From Bacillota bacterium (GTDB lineage: Bacteria; Bacillota; Clostridia; Christensenellales; SZUA-584), in the NCBI GenBank assembly GCA_023412005.1, contig JAEYOE010000012.1:62001-126000 (forward strand): DNA of 64,000 nt, written 5' to 3'. A program made the position numbers and the translations under genes. Positions 1 to 8,474 of the stretch are shown here, piece after piece (positions within the stretch are counted from its first letter, which is position 1; every line of letters starts with the position of its first letter). The notes under the pieces were generated by a model. The model had not been told where the DNA came from. It ran no database searches and saw only the letters and a program-made list of their open reading frames with translations.

Positions 1-128
1 CTGCGTGCAAGTACATTGCCACGTTTGAGGAAATCAGCGCTTACCTTGACGAGCACGCGGTGCCCGGCGACATTGTGGTAACGCTGGGCTCGGGCAATGT
101 AGACAGAGAGACCAAAAAGCTGCTGTAA
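1..128 (+). CDS. murC: UDP-N-acetylmuramate--L-alanine ligase, C-terminal end (partial)
   Basis: This is the last 41 codons of a gene that enters from the left edge; the frame begins at base 3 and the TAA is at 126-128. The visible peptide reads through an acidic helix (DEHAVPGD) into GDIVVTLGSGNVDRETKKLL. That matches the end of MurC, where a GDIVL(T/V)xGAGD segment in the C-terminal Rossmann-like domain precedes a short final helix. MurC adds L-alanine to UDP-MurNAc in the cytoplasmic phase of peptidoglycan synthesis. Only the tail is visible, so another Mur ligase is possible, but the spacing of the VTLGSG motif to the end fits MurC best. Confidence 0.7.
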   Translation, partial: ACKYIATFEEISAYLDEHAVPGDIVVTLGSGNVDRETKKLL

Positions 129-259
129 AGAGCAATCACAATATATAAAAATAAGTAACAAAACAGAACATACACAATGGTATCACTCTGATATATGAAA
201 AACTGAGTATTATCAACATCTGCGGTTAAAAAAGTTCGAAAATTCAATGAAAAGCAATG

Positions 260-298
260 GCTCCCTTATAACAAAATCACTATAAGGGAGCTTTTTTA
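260..298 (+). terminator. Rho-independent terminator downstream of murC
   Basis: A perfect 11-bp stem, GCTCCCTTATA (260-270) with TATAAGGGAGC (281-291), encloses a 10-nt loop and runs straight into TTTTTT. It lies about 130 nt after the murC stop on the same strand. Confidence 0.85.
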
Positions 299-400
299 TG
301 CCTGAAACGGCTGTAATCATACCGTAAAATGGTTTTTAAATGACCCTCACATTAAACAACAAAACATGACAAAATGGGACAAATATCGTTGATTCATCGA

Positions 401-985
401 TTATTCTGATTTGAGAAGCGCTGTCCACGCAGACATCCGTATACCGTTATGAAACGCGACACCGACATTGTGGTATGTGGTTTGGTCGATTTGCATGAGA
501 GTTTCAGAGCCGCTGTAAGCGCCGTTTTCTGAAGAATAAATGGAAATGAAAGAGTTGCCGATCATACTGAATGTACCGTTGAGCTGCCCAAGCGCGGGAT
601 TAAAGGAGGTCCATGACAGCGTGTGCTCTGCATCTGTCAGGTGAATTGAGTAACGGTTACTGAACCGAACAGGTGTTTCGAACATAACCTCCATAGATGC
701 ATTGAGCACCCATTCGCCCCCGGTTTGAGTGACCTGCGAATGGCCGTTCAGTTCAAAGGCTTGACCGTTTTCATCATAATAGCTACCGCTGGCTTTCCAT
801 GGCCTGCCCGGTAATAGATAAGAATGCAATAGAAAAGCTCCTTTCAATTGTATCGCGGCACCGCACATACCCGCAGTGCGCTTCTCATTTTTGTATGCAA
901 TATAAGCGAGCGAAGCTTTGCAGCGCAGGCTTCTACTTATCAAACGCCTCCGGCGGCCTGATATTCTAGGCACCTCAATCGTCAT
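401..985 (-). CDS. Hypothetical protein, beta-rich, start uncertain
   Basis: This is a protein of about 194 residues that I do not recognise. The C-terminal 140 residues alternate Gly, aromatic and hydrophobic positions in a beta-barrel-like pattern (GSYYDENG, GEWVLNAS, RYSIHLTD, LNGTFSMIG) and end in a YHNVGVAFHNG segment. No signal peptide or membrane segment is visible. The reading frame stays open further upstream into the neighbouring membrane-protein gene, but that extension is unlikely to be used. ATG at 985 has no clear ribosome site. ATG at 868 (protein about 155 residues) is equally possible, because residues 1-40 are Arg-rich and look non-coding. It lies downstream of the gene at 1038-1697 on the same strand. 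Confidence 0.45.
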   Translation of the reverse strand: MTIEVPRISGRRRRLISRSLRCKASLAYIAYKNEKRTAGMCGAAIQLKGAFLLHSYLLPGRPWKASGSYYDENGQAFELNGHSQVTQTGGEWVLNASMEVMFETPVRFSNRYSIHLTDAEHTLSWTSFNPALGQLNGTFSMIGNSFISIYSSENGAYSGSETLMQIDQTTYHNVGVAFHNGIRMSAWTALLKSE

Positions 986-1037
986 ATTTGAACATGAGAT
1001 GATAACAAAACCGTCAATTTCAGCTCCGGCGTTTTCG

Positions 1038-1697
1038 TTACAAAACAAACATGAGCAAAATGAGCGGATAAGCAATATAGACGTTTCTTTTGACAACCAG
1101 ATAGGCAGTGCCATACAGCAGTGCGCCAAAGCAGGCAATCAGCCCGATCATTAGTTGCCCTTTTGTTAGACTGTGAACGAGCCCCCAGGTCAGTGCCGCA
1201 AGTATTCCGCCCCACGGAACACATTTTTTTTTGAACCACAAATCTCCGGCTTGCTGGCCGAATATAATAATCAGCAGCACCAGGACCGTCTCGACGATAT
1301 AGTAAATATACTGAAAGATGAACATCAACCAGCCGTTGTATTCAAATTCTTTGAGGATTTTGAATCCATTCCAATCCCATATGCTTAACGCCACGCTCAC
1401 TGCCAGCAGCAGCGCCGCGATCAGCCATCTGCCCCGGCCGATTGACTCCTTCTGGCTCAAGGGATTCAGGCCATTGCTTTGAGAGCAGCGCAACAGGCCG
1501 AACGCAACCGCAGCCCAAACAATGCAGATAAGTATCCAATGCAGGATATTTTCCAGCACCGTAAAATCCGGCATTGATTTGCCAAACAGCAGGGGCTCAA
1601 TAAGCAGCCCTAGAATCAGTTCCAGACCAAGGCCCGAGAAGGCAAGCAAGGCCAGCAGGAGAAAAGCAAAGCCTTTGCTTTTTATGACTTGGGTCAC
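1038..1697 (-). CDS. Multi-pass membrane protein, degenerate CPBP/CAAX-protease-like
   Basis: A 219-residue integral membrane protein with about six hydrophobic segments, at roughly residues 8-32, 48-68, 92-108, 127-148, 160-178 and 184-216. It begins with GTG, supported by GGAGG seven bases upstream. The C-terminal segment (ALTWGLVHSLTKGQ, then ALLYGTAYL) resembles the second half of the CPBP (type II CAAX prenyl endopeptidase) family, which has an F/WxxxH motif followed by a small-residue-rich helix. The EExxxR motif that CPBP proteases need for catalysis is not visible. If the resemblance is real, this is a non-catalytic relative; otherwise it is simply an unknown membrane protein. Confidence 0.55.
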   Translation of the reverse strand: MTQVIKSKGFAFLLLALLAFSGLGLELILGLLIEPLLFGKSMPDFTVLENILHWILICIVWAAVAFGLLRCSQSNGLNPLSQKESIGRGRWLIAALLLAVSVALSIWDWNGFKILKEFEYNGWLMFIFQYIYYIVETVLVLLIIIFGQQAGDLWFKKKCVPWGGILAALTWGLVHSLTKGQLMIGLIACFGALLYGTAYLVVKRNVYIAYPLILLMFVL

Positions 1698-1785
1698 GTC
1701 ATGTCCTCCATGTTAAAAATTAATGGCTTTTGATTTTTAGAATTGTATATCAACAGTTGGTAATATTCATGCAAGATAGAGGCGG

Positions 1786-3744
1786 TTATTTGATCATTGT
1801 CTCAAATTGGTCTTCGTCTATCACATGAATGCCGAGTGCTTTCGCTTTGTCGAGCTTGCTGCCCGCGCTTTCCCCCGCGAGCACATAATCCGTATTCTTG
1901 CTCACTGACGATACCACCTCTCCGCCGAGCGATTCAATAATGGCAGACGCTTCGTTGCGTGTGTACCTTTCCAGCGTGCCTGTGAGCACGATTTTTTTGC
2001 CGGAAAAAGCGGAATCGGTTGCTTTGATTGACTCGAAAACGGGAGAGACACCCGCTTCAAGCATACGCGTAATAATGCCGCGAACACGGCTGTCGGCGAA
2101 GAAATCCACAATGTTTTGTGCGAGTGTGTCGCCGATACCGTCGATGGATAAGAGACCGGCTGCATCGGCCTGCATCAATGCGCTGATATTTTGATATTTG
2201 GCGGCCAGATCCTTGCCCGTTTTTGCGCCGATGCCCGGTATGCCGAGCGCGTAAATAAAGCTGCCGAGCGGCCTTGATTTGCTCTTTTCAATGGCGATTT
2301 TGAGGTTATCTGCCTTTTTCGGGCCGAAACCAGGCAGCTTTTTGATCTGTTCATAGTCAAGATAATAAAGATCGGATACGTCGCTGAGCCCCAAATGGTC
2401 ATAAAACGCCTCCGCTGTTTTGTCGGAGAACGTTTCAATGTTCATCGCATCGCGTGAGGCGAAATGGGCAACGGCGCGCGTGAGCTGCGGGCGGCAGACG
2501 AGCGGGTTTTCGCAGAACAGATGCGCGCCTCTCTCCACCAGCGGATGACCGCAGGCGGGACAAAAATCAGGCACAATAATATCCTCGGAATCGGCGGTGT
2601 ATTCTGCCACACCGAGTATCTCGGGGATTACATCACCCGAACGGCGGATGAACACGCGCGCATTTTTCTTGAGCTTCTTTCTTTGTATGTCGCCGATGTT
2701 GTTCAGCGTCGCGCGCGATACCGATACACCGCCGATATCCACTGGCTCCAGCACGGCCCCCGGTGTGATTTTGCCCGTGCGCCCAACCTGCCAAATAACG
2801 TCCAGCAGCGTTGTTGTTTTTTCGTCCGCGGCGAATTTATAAGCGACGGCCCAGCGCGGGAACTTCTGTGTAAAACCAAGCTGTTCCCTAACCGCATAGC
2901 TGTTGATTTTAATGACTGCTCCGTCGATCAGATAGTCTAATGATGAGCGGGCTTGTTCGGCTTTGTTCACTATCGTGATGATTTCGGCTATACTGTCAGC
3001 CTTTTGCGTGAAGGCGCTGACCGGAAAGTGGTTATCTCGCAGGAAATCAAGCATCTGTGAGTGTGTGTCGAACGGCGCATTCTCAATATAGCCGACGCTG
3101 TAGCAGATCAGGCTCAGGTTTCGCCGCGCTGTTTCGGCGGGGTCGAGGTTTCTCAGCGCACCCGCTGCCGCGTTACGCGCGTTTTTAAGCGGCTCATCCG
3201 CCGATTCGTTGTATTTTTTTAGCGCCGAGAGGCGCATAATGCCTTCGCCCTGCACCTCAAGCCGTCCCTTGTACGGAATGGACAGCGGCACCGTTTTAAT
3301 CGTCATCACCTGCTTTGTAATGACCTCGCCGACGCTGCCGTCGCCGCGTGTGGCGGCGGAAACGAGCTGCCCGTCATCATAGCGCAGATTCACGGTTAAG
3401 CCGTCGAACTTGTATTCAACCACATAGTCAAAAAGCTCGGCAGAAAACTTGCGCGCCCGCGCTTCCCATGCCAGCAGTTCTTCTTCGCTGCGCACCTTAT
3501 CAAGGCTGTAAAGCGGCGCGAGATGCGCCTGTTTTTCAAACCCAGAGAATACATCGCCGCCGATGCGCCGTGTGGGCGAATCGGCACGCACATAGCCCGA
3601 CTGTTGCTCGAGCTTCTCCAGCTCGTCGTACAGCGCGTCGTACTCGGCATCGCTCACTGACGGGTCGTCGAGCGTGTAATAGCGCACGATGTGCTCGTTG
3701 AGCTTTTCTATCAGCGTATCAATCTGCTTGATTGCATCGTTCAT
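1786..3744 (-). CDS. ligA: NAD-dependent DNA ligase LigA
   Basis: It seals nicks in duplex DNA using NAD+ in replication and repair. Counting from the ATG at 3744 it has 652 residues, close to the usual 660-670. In order it shows the Ia/adenylation domain with the KFDG nucleotidyl-lysine motif (Lys about 112), an OB fold, a four-Cys zinc finger (CPAC...CENPLVC), helix-hairpin-helix repeats (LPGFGPKKA, IPGIGAKTG) and a C-terminal BRCT domain (about residues 575-652). AAGG lies seven bases before ATG 3744, so that start is preferred over an in-frame ATG six bases upstream. It starts 9 nt after the pcrA stop, so it is co-transcribed with pcrA. Confidence 0.97.
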   Translation of the reverse strand: MNDAIKQIDTLIEKLNEHIVRYYTLDDPSVSDAEYDALYDELEKLEQQSGYVRADSPTRRIGGDVFSGFEKQAHLAPLYSLDKVRSEEELLAWEARARKFSAELFDYVVEYKFDGLTVNLRYDDGQLVSAATRGDGSVGEVITKQVMTIKTVPLSIPYKGRLEVQGEGIMRLSALKKYNESADEPLKNARNAAAGALRNLDPAETARRNLSLICYSVGYIENAPFDTHSQMLDFLRDNHFPVSAFTQKADSIAEIITIVNKAEQARSSLDYLIDGAVIKINSYAVREQLGFTQKFPRWAVAYKFAADEKTTTLLDVIWQVGRTGKITPGAVLEPVDIGGVSVSRATLNNIGDIQRKKLKKNARVFIRRSGDVIPEILGVAEYTADSEDIIVPDFCPACGHPLVERGAHLFCENPLVCRPQLTRAVAHFASRDAMNIETFSDKTAEAFYDHLGLSDVSDLYYLDYEQIKKLPGFGPKKADNLKIAIEKSKSRPLGSFIYALGIPGIGAKTGKDLAAKYQNISALMQADAAGLLSIDGIGDTLAQNIVDFFADSRVRGIITRMLEAGVSPVFESIKATDSAFSGKKIVLTGTLERYTRNEASAIIESLGGEVVSSVSKNTDYVLAGESAGSKLDKAKALGIHVIDEDQFETMIK

Positions 3745-3753
3745 AAGCATACC

Positions 3754-5967
3754 TTAAAGTATTTCCAGCGGCGCGAACGCTACAAACATTTTCTTTTCTC
3801 CCGCGGTATCAAACCGCACCACGGCAATCTTCTCTTCACCCTCGCCGTTGGTTGAAACAATTTGACCGCGGCCGAATTTTGGGTGAGAAACGAGCGTCCC
3901 CGCCGAAAACATAGCCGGTGCGTGAGCCGCTTTCTTGTTCAGATCGGGCACGCCCGTCGCCATGCTCACACGGCCTTGCGCCGCAAACGAGTACGGGCTT
4001 TGGCTGGCCGGCTCGTGCGAAATGTATGGTGCGGGCTGGCGTTTAACACCGGCAGGCTCCATGCATCCGTCCGGAATCTCATCCAGAAAGCGCGAGCGTT
4101 TGCAAGGCATCCGTTCAAAATTCGCGCCCATGCGCACATAACGCGTGGTGCTCCATATGAGATACAGCCTCTTTTTTGCGCGCGTCATGCCCACATAACA
4201 AAGCCGCCGCTCTTCTTCCACATCGCCGTCCATCAGGCTGATTTGATGGGGCAGTAGCCCCTCCTGCATACCGACGATGAACACAACCGGAAACTCAAGC
4301 CCCTTGGCACTATGCAGCGTCATCAGCATGATCTTGTCGTCTTCATCACCTACGGCATCCACATCCGAAATCAACGCGCTGCGTTCCAAAAACGCGGCCA
4401 ATGTGTGCGGCGACGGCATATCGCGCTGAAAATCCGCCACACTCTTGAAGAATTCTTCCACGTTAAGCAGGCGCATACGGCCCTCGGGCGTGGTGTCGCT
4501 GAGCATCATTGCACGCAGCCCCGAATCTTCAAACACGCGCTCCACAATCTGAAGCACGCTTAAAGAGTTCATCTCGGCGCGGATGTCTTCGAGCATGCCG
4601 CAAAAATCGATCAACGATTCGGCTGCCTTTTTGGAAACGCCTTCGGGCGCGGTGCAAAGGCTGTAAAGCGACCGGTGCTGAGACTGCGCCGCCGCATATA
4701 GTTTACCCACAGACACATCGCCGATACCCCGCTTGGGCACACCGATGGCACGCATAAAGCAAAGGTCGGCATCGGGATTGCACAGCAGATTCAAGTACGC
4801 GAGCAGATCCTTGATTTCCTTGCGCTCGTAAAAGCTTTGCCCGCCGTATATCACATAAGGCACGCCACGTTCTTTGAGCTTGTTTTCCAGCACGCGCGAC
4901 TGGCTGTTCACGCGGTAAAGCACGGCAATATCGCTGGCGGTGTATTTGCCCTCCCGCAACAGGCTGGCCACCTTTTCGGCCACAAACTGCGCTTCCTCAA
5001 GGTCGCTTTCTGCTTCGAATTCGAGCGGCTTTTGGCCCGTTTTGTTACTGGACCACAGCTCTTTGCCCATTCGGCCGCTGTTGTGACGAATCACGCCGTT
5101 GGCGGCGTCGAGTATGCCCTGGTGCGAGCGGTAATTTTGCTCGAGCCGTATGACGCGTGCACCCGGAAAGTCCTTTTCGAAGCCGAGGATGTTGCTGATA
5201 TCCGCGCCGCGCCAGCCGTAAATCGACTGGTCATCGTCGCCCACCACAAAGATGTTGCCACTGGCCTTGGCGAGCAGCAGCACGATGTTGTACTGTACCG
5301 AATTCGTATCCTGGTATTCGTCTACCATGATATAACGAAACCGGCGGCGGTATTTTTCGAGAACATCCGGGTATTCTTCAAATAGCAGCAGTGTTTTTAA
5401 GAGCAGGTCGTCAAAATCCATCGCGTTATCGGCGCGCAGCCTGTCTTCATAACGCGCGTAGACCCATGCCGAGTATTTTACGGCATCACCGTCTCCGTAC
5501 GTCTCTTTGAAGCGCGCCGGGCTGACACCTGCGTTTTTCGCGCGGCTGATCATAGAGCGCACGGTACGCGGTTCAACCGCCTCCTTGCTCACATCAAGCT
5601 CTTTTAATATGTCTTTGATAACGCTCATCACATCGCTGGCATCGTAGATTGTGAAGCTGTTTGAATACCCGAGAACGTCGCCTTCAATGCGCAGCAGGCG
5701 CGCACACAGCGCGTGAAACGTCATCACCCACATGTCATCTGATTCGGGGATGAGCGCCGCAATGCGCGATTTCATCTCGGCTGCGGCTTTGTTGGTAAAC
5801 GTCAGCGCGAGAATATGAAAGGGTGATACGCCCTTTTCAATCAGATAAGCGGCGCGCGTGGTCAGTACGCGGGTTTTGCCGCTGCCTGCGCCCGCAAGCA
5901 CGAGCACTGCGCCCTCCGTGGTGGCCACAGCCTCACGCTGAGGGGCATTTAAACTGTTGAGATCCAT
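3754..5967 (-). CDS. pcrA: ATP-dependent DNA helicase PcrA (UvrD/Rep family)
   Basis: A superfamily 1A 3'-5' helicase of 737 residues (family about 720-750) that acts in repair and in clearing blocked replication forks. Visible motifs are Walker A GAGSGKT (residues 26-32), LTFTNKAA, VDEYQDT (about 218), GDDDQSIYGWRGAD, QNYRS, the TLHSAKGLEFP motif and VGMTRAK. A C-terminal Tudor-like segment, VSHPKFGRGQIVS, is typical of PcrA and binds RNA polymerase. The ATG at 5967 is chosen because AGGAGG lies four bases upstream; an in-frame TTG lies immediately before it. The start overlaps the yerC stop as TGATG, indicating translational coupling. yerC-pcrA-ligA is also clustered in Bacillus. Confidence 0.97.
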   Translation of the reverse strand: MDLNSLNAPQREAVATTEGAVLVLAGAGSGKTRVLTTRAAYLIEKGVSPFHILALTFTNKAAAEMKSRIAALIPESDDMWVMTFHALCARLLRIEGDVLGYSNSFTIYDASDVMSVIKDILKELDVSKEAVEPRTVRSMISRAKNAGVSPARFKETYGDGDAVKYSAWVYARYEDRLRADNAMDFDDLLLKTLLLFEEYPDVLEKYRRRFRYIMVDEYQDTNSVQYNIVLLLAKASGNIFVVGDDDQSIYGWRGADISNILGFEKDFPGARVIRLEQNYRSHQGILDAANGVIRHNSGRMGKELWSSNKTGQKPLEFEAESDLEEAQFVAEKVASLLREGKYTASDIAVLYRVNSQSRVLENKLKERGVPYVIYGGQSFYERKEIKDLLAYLNLLCNPDADLCFMRAIGVPKRGIGDVSVGKLYAAAQSQHRSLYSLCTAPEGVSKKAAESLIDFCGMLEDIRAEMNSLSVLQIVERVFEDSGLRAMMLSDTTPEGRMRLLNVEEFFKSVADFQRDMPSPHTLAAFLERSALISDVDAVGDEDDKIMLMTLHSAKGLEFPVVFIVGMQEGLLPHQISLMDGDVEEERRLCYVGMTRAKKRLYLIWSTTRYVRMGANFERMPCKRSRFLDEIPDGCMEPAGVKRQPAPYISHEPASQSPYSFAAQGRVSMATGVPDLNKKAAHAPAMFSAGTLVSHPKFGRGQIVSTNGEGEEKIAVVRFDTAGEKKMFVAFAPLEIL

Positions 5968-6269
5968 CAATCCTCCTGCTTTGCTTTTAGTCTGCTGATG
6001 GCCAGCCGGTAGCCGCCCGTGCCGTAATTGAGGCAGCGGTTCACGCGGCTGATGGTGGCTGTGCTGGCACCCGTTTTCTCGGAAATATCGTGGCAGGTGT
6101 GCTTATCGCTTAACAATTCCGCCACCTTAAAGCGCTGCGCCATAGATGTCAGTTCCGAAATCGTGCCGAGATCCTCAAAAAACATATAGCATTCTTCGGG
6201 TGTTTTCAGAGTCAGTACGGCGGCATAAAGCCTGTCTAAGTCATCCGTTTCAAGTTTGGATTGGTACAT
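5967..6269 (-). CDS. yerC: YerC/YecD-family TrpR-related DNA-binding protein
   Basis: A 100-residue helical protein of the TrpR superfamily. The helix-turn-helix is at about residues 58-80 (CHDISEKTGASTATISRVNRCL), preceded by the family signature EECYMFFEDLGTISEL. These Firmicute homologues lack a known tryptophan-binding role, and their target is not established. GGAGGG sits seven bases before the ATG. Its stop overlaps the pcrA start, so it is likely to be co-expressed with the repair helicase and ligase, perhaps as an operon regulator (inference from position only). Confidence 0.9.
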   Translation of the reverse strand: MYQSKLETDDLDRLYAAVLTLKTPEECYMFFEDLGTISELTSMAQRFKVAELLSDKHTCHDISEKTGASTATISRVNRCLNYGTGGYRLAISRLKAKQED

Positions 6270-6285
6270 AACAGTCCCTCCAAAA

Positions 6286-7038
6286 TTACTTCACGCTGTT
6301 CTTCAGCGTATCCAGTCCTTCAATGCGCACCTCTATGGTATCGCCGCGCTGCATCGGGCCGATGCCCTGCGGTGTTCCCGTTGCGATGATGTCGCCGGGC
6401 AGCAGCGTCATACACGTGCTGATGAAGCTTAATATGGTCGGAACATCAAATAGCATATCATCAAAGGTGCTGTTTTGCTTGAGTTCGCCGTTTAGATAGC
6501 TTTGTATGCGTTTGCCTGCCGGATTGTATTGCGTATCGATAAAAGGCCCGATAGGGCAGAACGTATCGAAGGATTTGGCGCGCGTCCATTGTCCGTCGCG
6601 TGCTTGCAAATCGCGTGCCGTCACATCGTTGAGCGCGGTGTATCCAAAAATACAGCTTTGCGCTTCAAGCGGCGTTATGTTTTTGCATCGTTTGCCGATA
6701 ACCACGGCCAGCTCCGCCTCATAATCTACGCGCTCACAGACGGCGGGGTAGACAATGGTTTCGCCGTGAGCAATCAGCGCTGTTAAGGGCTTTAGAAATA
6801 GCACGGGGCTGCCCGTCAGCTGGCTTTTAAGTTCGGCAGCGTGCTGCGCGTAATTAAGGCCCACCGCGACGATTTTTGTGGGCTCACAAGGAACAAGCAG
6901 CTTTACATCACTCAGCGCGAGCGTTTCGCCGGTAAAGGCATAGCGTTCAAACGGCGCTTCAGACAGCCGCTTTAGTGCGCTGCCTTCTTTTGCCGCATAG
7001 AAAACCTCGCCGTTCCGTTGTGCCCTGACAATAATCAT
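6286..7038 (-). CDS. Fumarylacetoacetate hydrolase (FAH) family protein
   Basis: A cytoplasmic metal-dependent hydrolase/isomerase/decarboxylase fold, 250 residues from the ATG at 7038. That ATG has AAAGGG nine bases upstream; a GTG 18 bases earlier is in frame but less well placed. The core motifs are present: KIVAVGLNYAQHA, VDYEAELAVVIG (the metal-binding E-x-E), GYTALNDVTARDLQ, KSFDTFCPIGPFI and LLPGDIIATGTPQGIG. Members act on acylpyruvates, oxaloacetate or catechol-cleavage products. Substrate cannot be read from the sequence, and no aromatic-degradation genes lie nearby, so a housekeeping acylpyruvase or oxaloacetate role is more likely. It ends 17 bp before the yerC start on the same strand, so it may head the pcrA operon. 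Confidence 0.88.
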   Translation of the reverse strand: MIIVRAQRNGEVFYAAKEGSALKRLSEAPFERYAFTGETLALSDVKLLVPCEPTKIVAVGLNYAQHAAELKSQLTGSPVLFLKPLTALIAHGETIVYPAVCERVDYEAELAVVIGKRCKNITPLEAQSCIFGYTALNDVTARDLQARDGQWTRAKSFDTFCPIGPFIDTQYNPAGKRIQSYLNGELKQNSTFDDMLFDVPTILSFISTCMTLLPGDIIATGTPQGIGPMQRGDTIEVRIEGLDTLKNSVK

Positions 7039-7135
7039 AGGATGATTCCCTTTCACGCGTCTTGATCCATTTTAACACATTGAGGCGATCTCACCAAGTG
7101 CATAAATTACACCGAGGCGGTTGAAACAGCGGTTT

Positions 7136-7164
7136 TTGACATAAAAATATCGCGGGTGTATAAT
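7136..7164 (+). promoter_or_regulatory. Sigma-A type promoter for the SH3/peptidoglycan-binding protein
   Basis: TTGACA (7136-7141) and TATAAT (7159-7164) are both perfect consensus hexamers separated by 17 bp. They lie 28 bp before the ATG at 7193. This is one of the strongest-looking promoters in the window. Confidence 0.88.
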
Positions 7165-7192
7165 ACATAAAAAGTTGATTTGAGGTTTTTTA

Positions 7193-8347
7193 ATGAAAAA
7201 AACTGTCTTCATTTTTTTCATCACGATCATTTGCGCAGCGTTATTTGCGCCTGTCACACAGGCTGAGGCGATGCCTTATTTTGAGGATGCCACGGTGATT
7301 AATGACGAGGTGAATATGCGCATGCGTCCCTCAACTGATTCGCCCGTGGTGATGAAGCTTGAGCAGGGGGCGCGTATCGGCGTTTTCTGTGAAGAGGTTG
7401 AAGGCTGGTACCGCATTATTTACGGCAACTACCGCGGCTATATCAGCGCGGAATATGTGTTTTTACCGTCCACGGATTATATGGTGGCGCATGTGCTGGA
7501 AGGCGGTTTAAAGCTGCGGCAGAATCCGGGAGCGTACAGCAACGCCGTGGCAGAGCTGAATGAGGGAACGGGTGTCACGGTTAAGAATATCTCGGGGGAC
7601 TGGTATTTTGTTGAGGTGCCTGGCGAAGACGGGACAAGCGTTCAAGCGGGCTATGTGCATAAGGATTTTGTAAAGCTGAGCAAATCAAAAACGGCCAGCA
7701 ATATGATAAAGCTCGGCATGGAAGGTGCCGAGGTCAGAAACGTTCAGCAGCAGCTGCGCAAACGAAATTTTCTTCTTGCGCCGGCGACCGGGTATTTCGG
7801 CGATGTGACGGAGGGAGCTGTTAAGGCGTTTCAGAAAAAGGCGGGACTTGCCGCTGACGGCATTATCGGCGCGGAAACATACGATCTGCTTTTCGGCGAT
7901 AACGATATTTCCACCACGACAGCCGAATTATTCGGTATTACGGGAGAGGTGAAACTCTCCACCTGGGAGGACATTGCCAAGGTATTTAAAAAAGGAACCA
8001 AAGCTCTGGTTACGGATGTCAAATCAGGCCGTCAGTTTTGGGTGATTCGTTTTGGCGGCTGGTATCATGCAGACAGTGAACCGTGTACGGCAAAGGACAC
8101 CGCCATCATGAAGGAATGCTTCGGCGGCAAATGGTCTTGGGACAGGCGCCCGATTTGGGTGACGATCGGCAGTGTCACGTACGCGGCATCGCAGCACGGT
8201 ATGCCGCACATGGTGGACCCGGTTAAGGACAACAACTTCCCCGGACATTTTTGCATCCACTTTAATGATTCAAAGGTGCACGAAACAAGTAAGGAATGCC
8301 CAAGGCATCAGGCTTGCGTCAATTATGCGTACAAAAAAGCGCATTAA
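7193..8347 (+). CDS. Secreted SH3/peptidoglycan-binding protein with Cys/His C-terminal domain
   Basis: A 384-residue exported cell-wall protein. It has a signal peptide (about residues 1-26, MKKTVFIFFI...VTQAEA), two bacterial SH3 domains (about 35-95, with NMRMRPSTDSPVV, and 98-165, with LKLRQNPGAYS) and a PG_binding_1 domain (about 173-235, EVRNVQQQLRKRNFL...ADGIIGAETY). The C-terminal domain (about 255-384) contains GHFCIHFNDSKVH and CPRHQACVNYA. It recurs in clostridial cell-wall proteins as far as I recall, but I know no proven activity. The Cys/His spacing faintly recalls L,D-transpeptidases, yet the YkuD S(H/R)GC motif is absent. It has its own consensus promoter and a terminator after it. 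Confidence 0.88.
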   Translation: MKKTVFIFFITIICAALFAPVTQAEAMPYFEDATVINDEVNMRMRPSTDSPVVMKLEQGARIGVFCEEVEGWYRIIYGNYRGYISAEYVFLPSTDYMVAHVLEGGLKLRQNPGAYSNAVAELNEGTGVTVKNISGDWYFVEVPGEDGTSVQAGYVHKDFVKLSKSKTASNMIKLGMEGAEVRNVQQQLRKRNFLLAPATGYFGDVTEGAVKAFQKKAGLAADGIIGAETYDLLFGDNDISTTTAELFGITGEVKLSTWEDIAKVFKKGTKALVTDVKSGRQFWVIRFGGWYHADSEPCTAKDTAIMKECFGGKWSWDRRPIWVTIGSVTYAASQHGMPHMVDPVKDNNFPGHFCIHFNDSKVHETSKECPRHQACVNYAYKKAH

Positions 8348-8362
8348 TTGCTAAAAGAGATG

Positions 8363-8398
8363 GCCTTCTTTTGCGCAATGCGCCAAGGAAGGCTTTTT
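8363..8398 (+). terminator. Rho-independent terminator after the SH3 protein
   Basis: GCCTTC (8363-8368) pairs with GAAGGC (8388-8393), with an inner GCGC/GCGC stem, and is followed by TTTTT at 8394-8398. It lies just downstream of the stop at 8347. Confidence 0.75.
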
Positions 8399-8474
8399 GT
8401 TTATATTGGTATGGGCGAATAACAGACGCCCCAACCGACATATTTATATGAGTAGTGCTTTTTGGAGGATGGAT

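Noticed and set aside
986..1138. N-terminal extension of the 401-985 protein into the membrane-protein gene
   Set aside because: It overlaps a well-supported gene on the same strand in another frame, has no ribosome site, and its peptide looks non-coding.
2464..2940. Plus-strand frame of 158 codons inside ligA
   Set aside because: Antisense shadow of a confidently identified gene, with arginine- and histidine-rich composition typical of a shadow frame in G+C-rich DNA. The same applies to the long frames opposite pcrA, glmM, glmS, rpoB, rpoC, nfnB and lysA.
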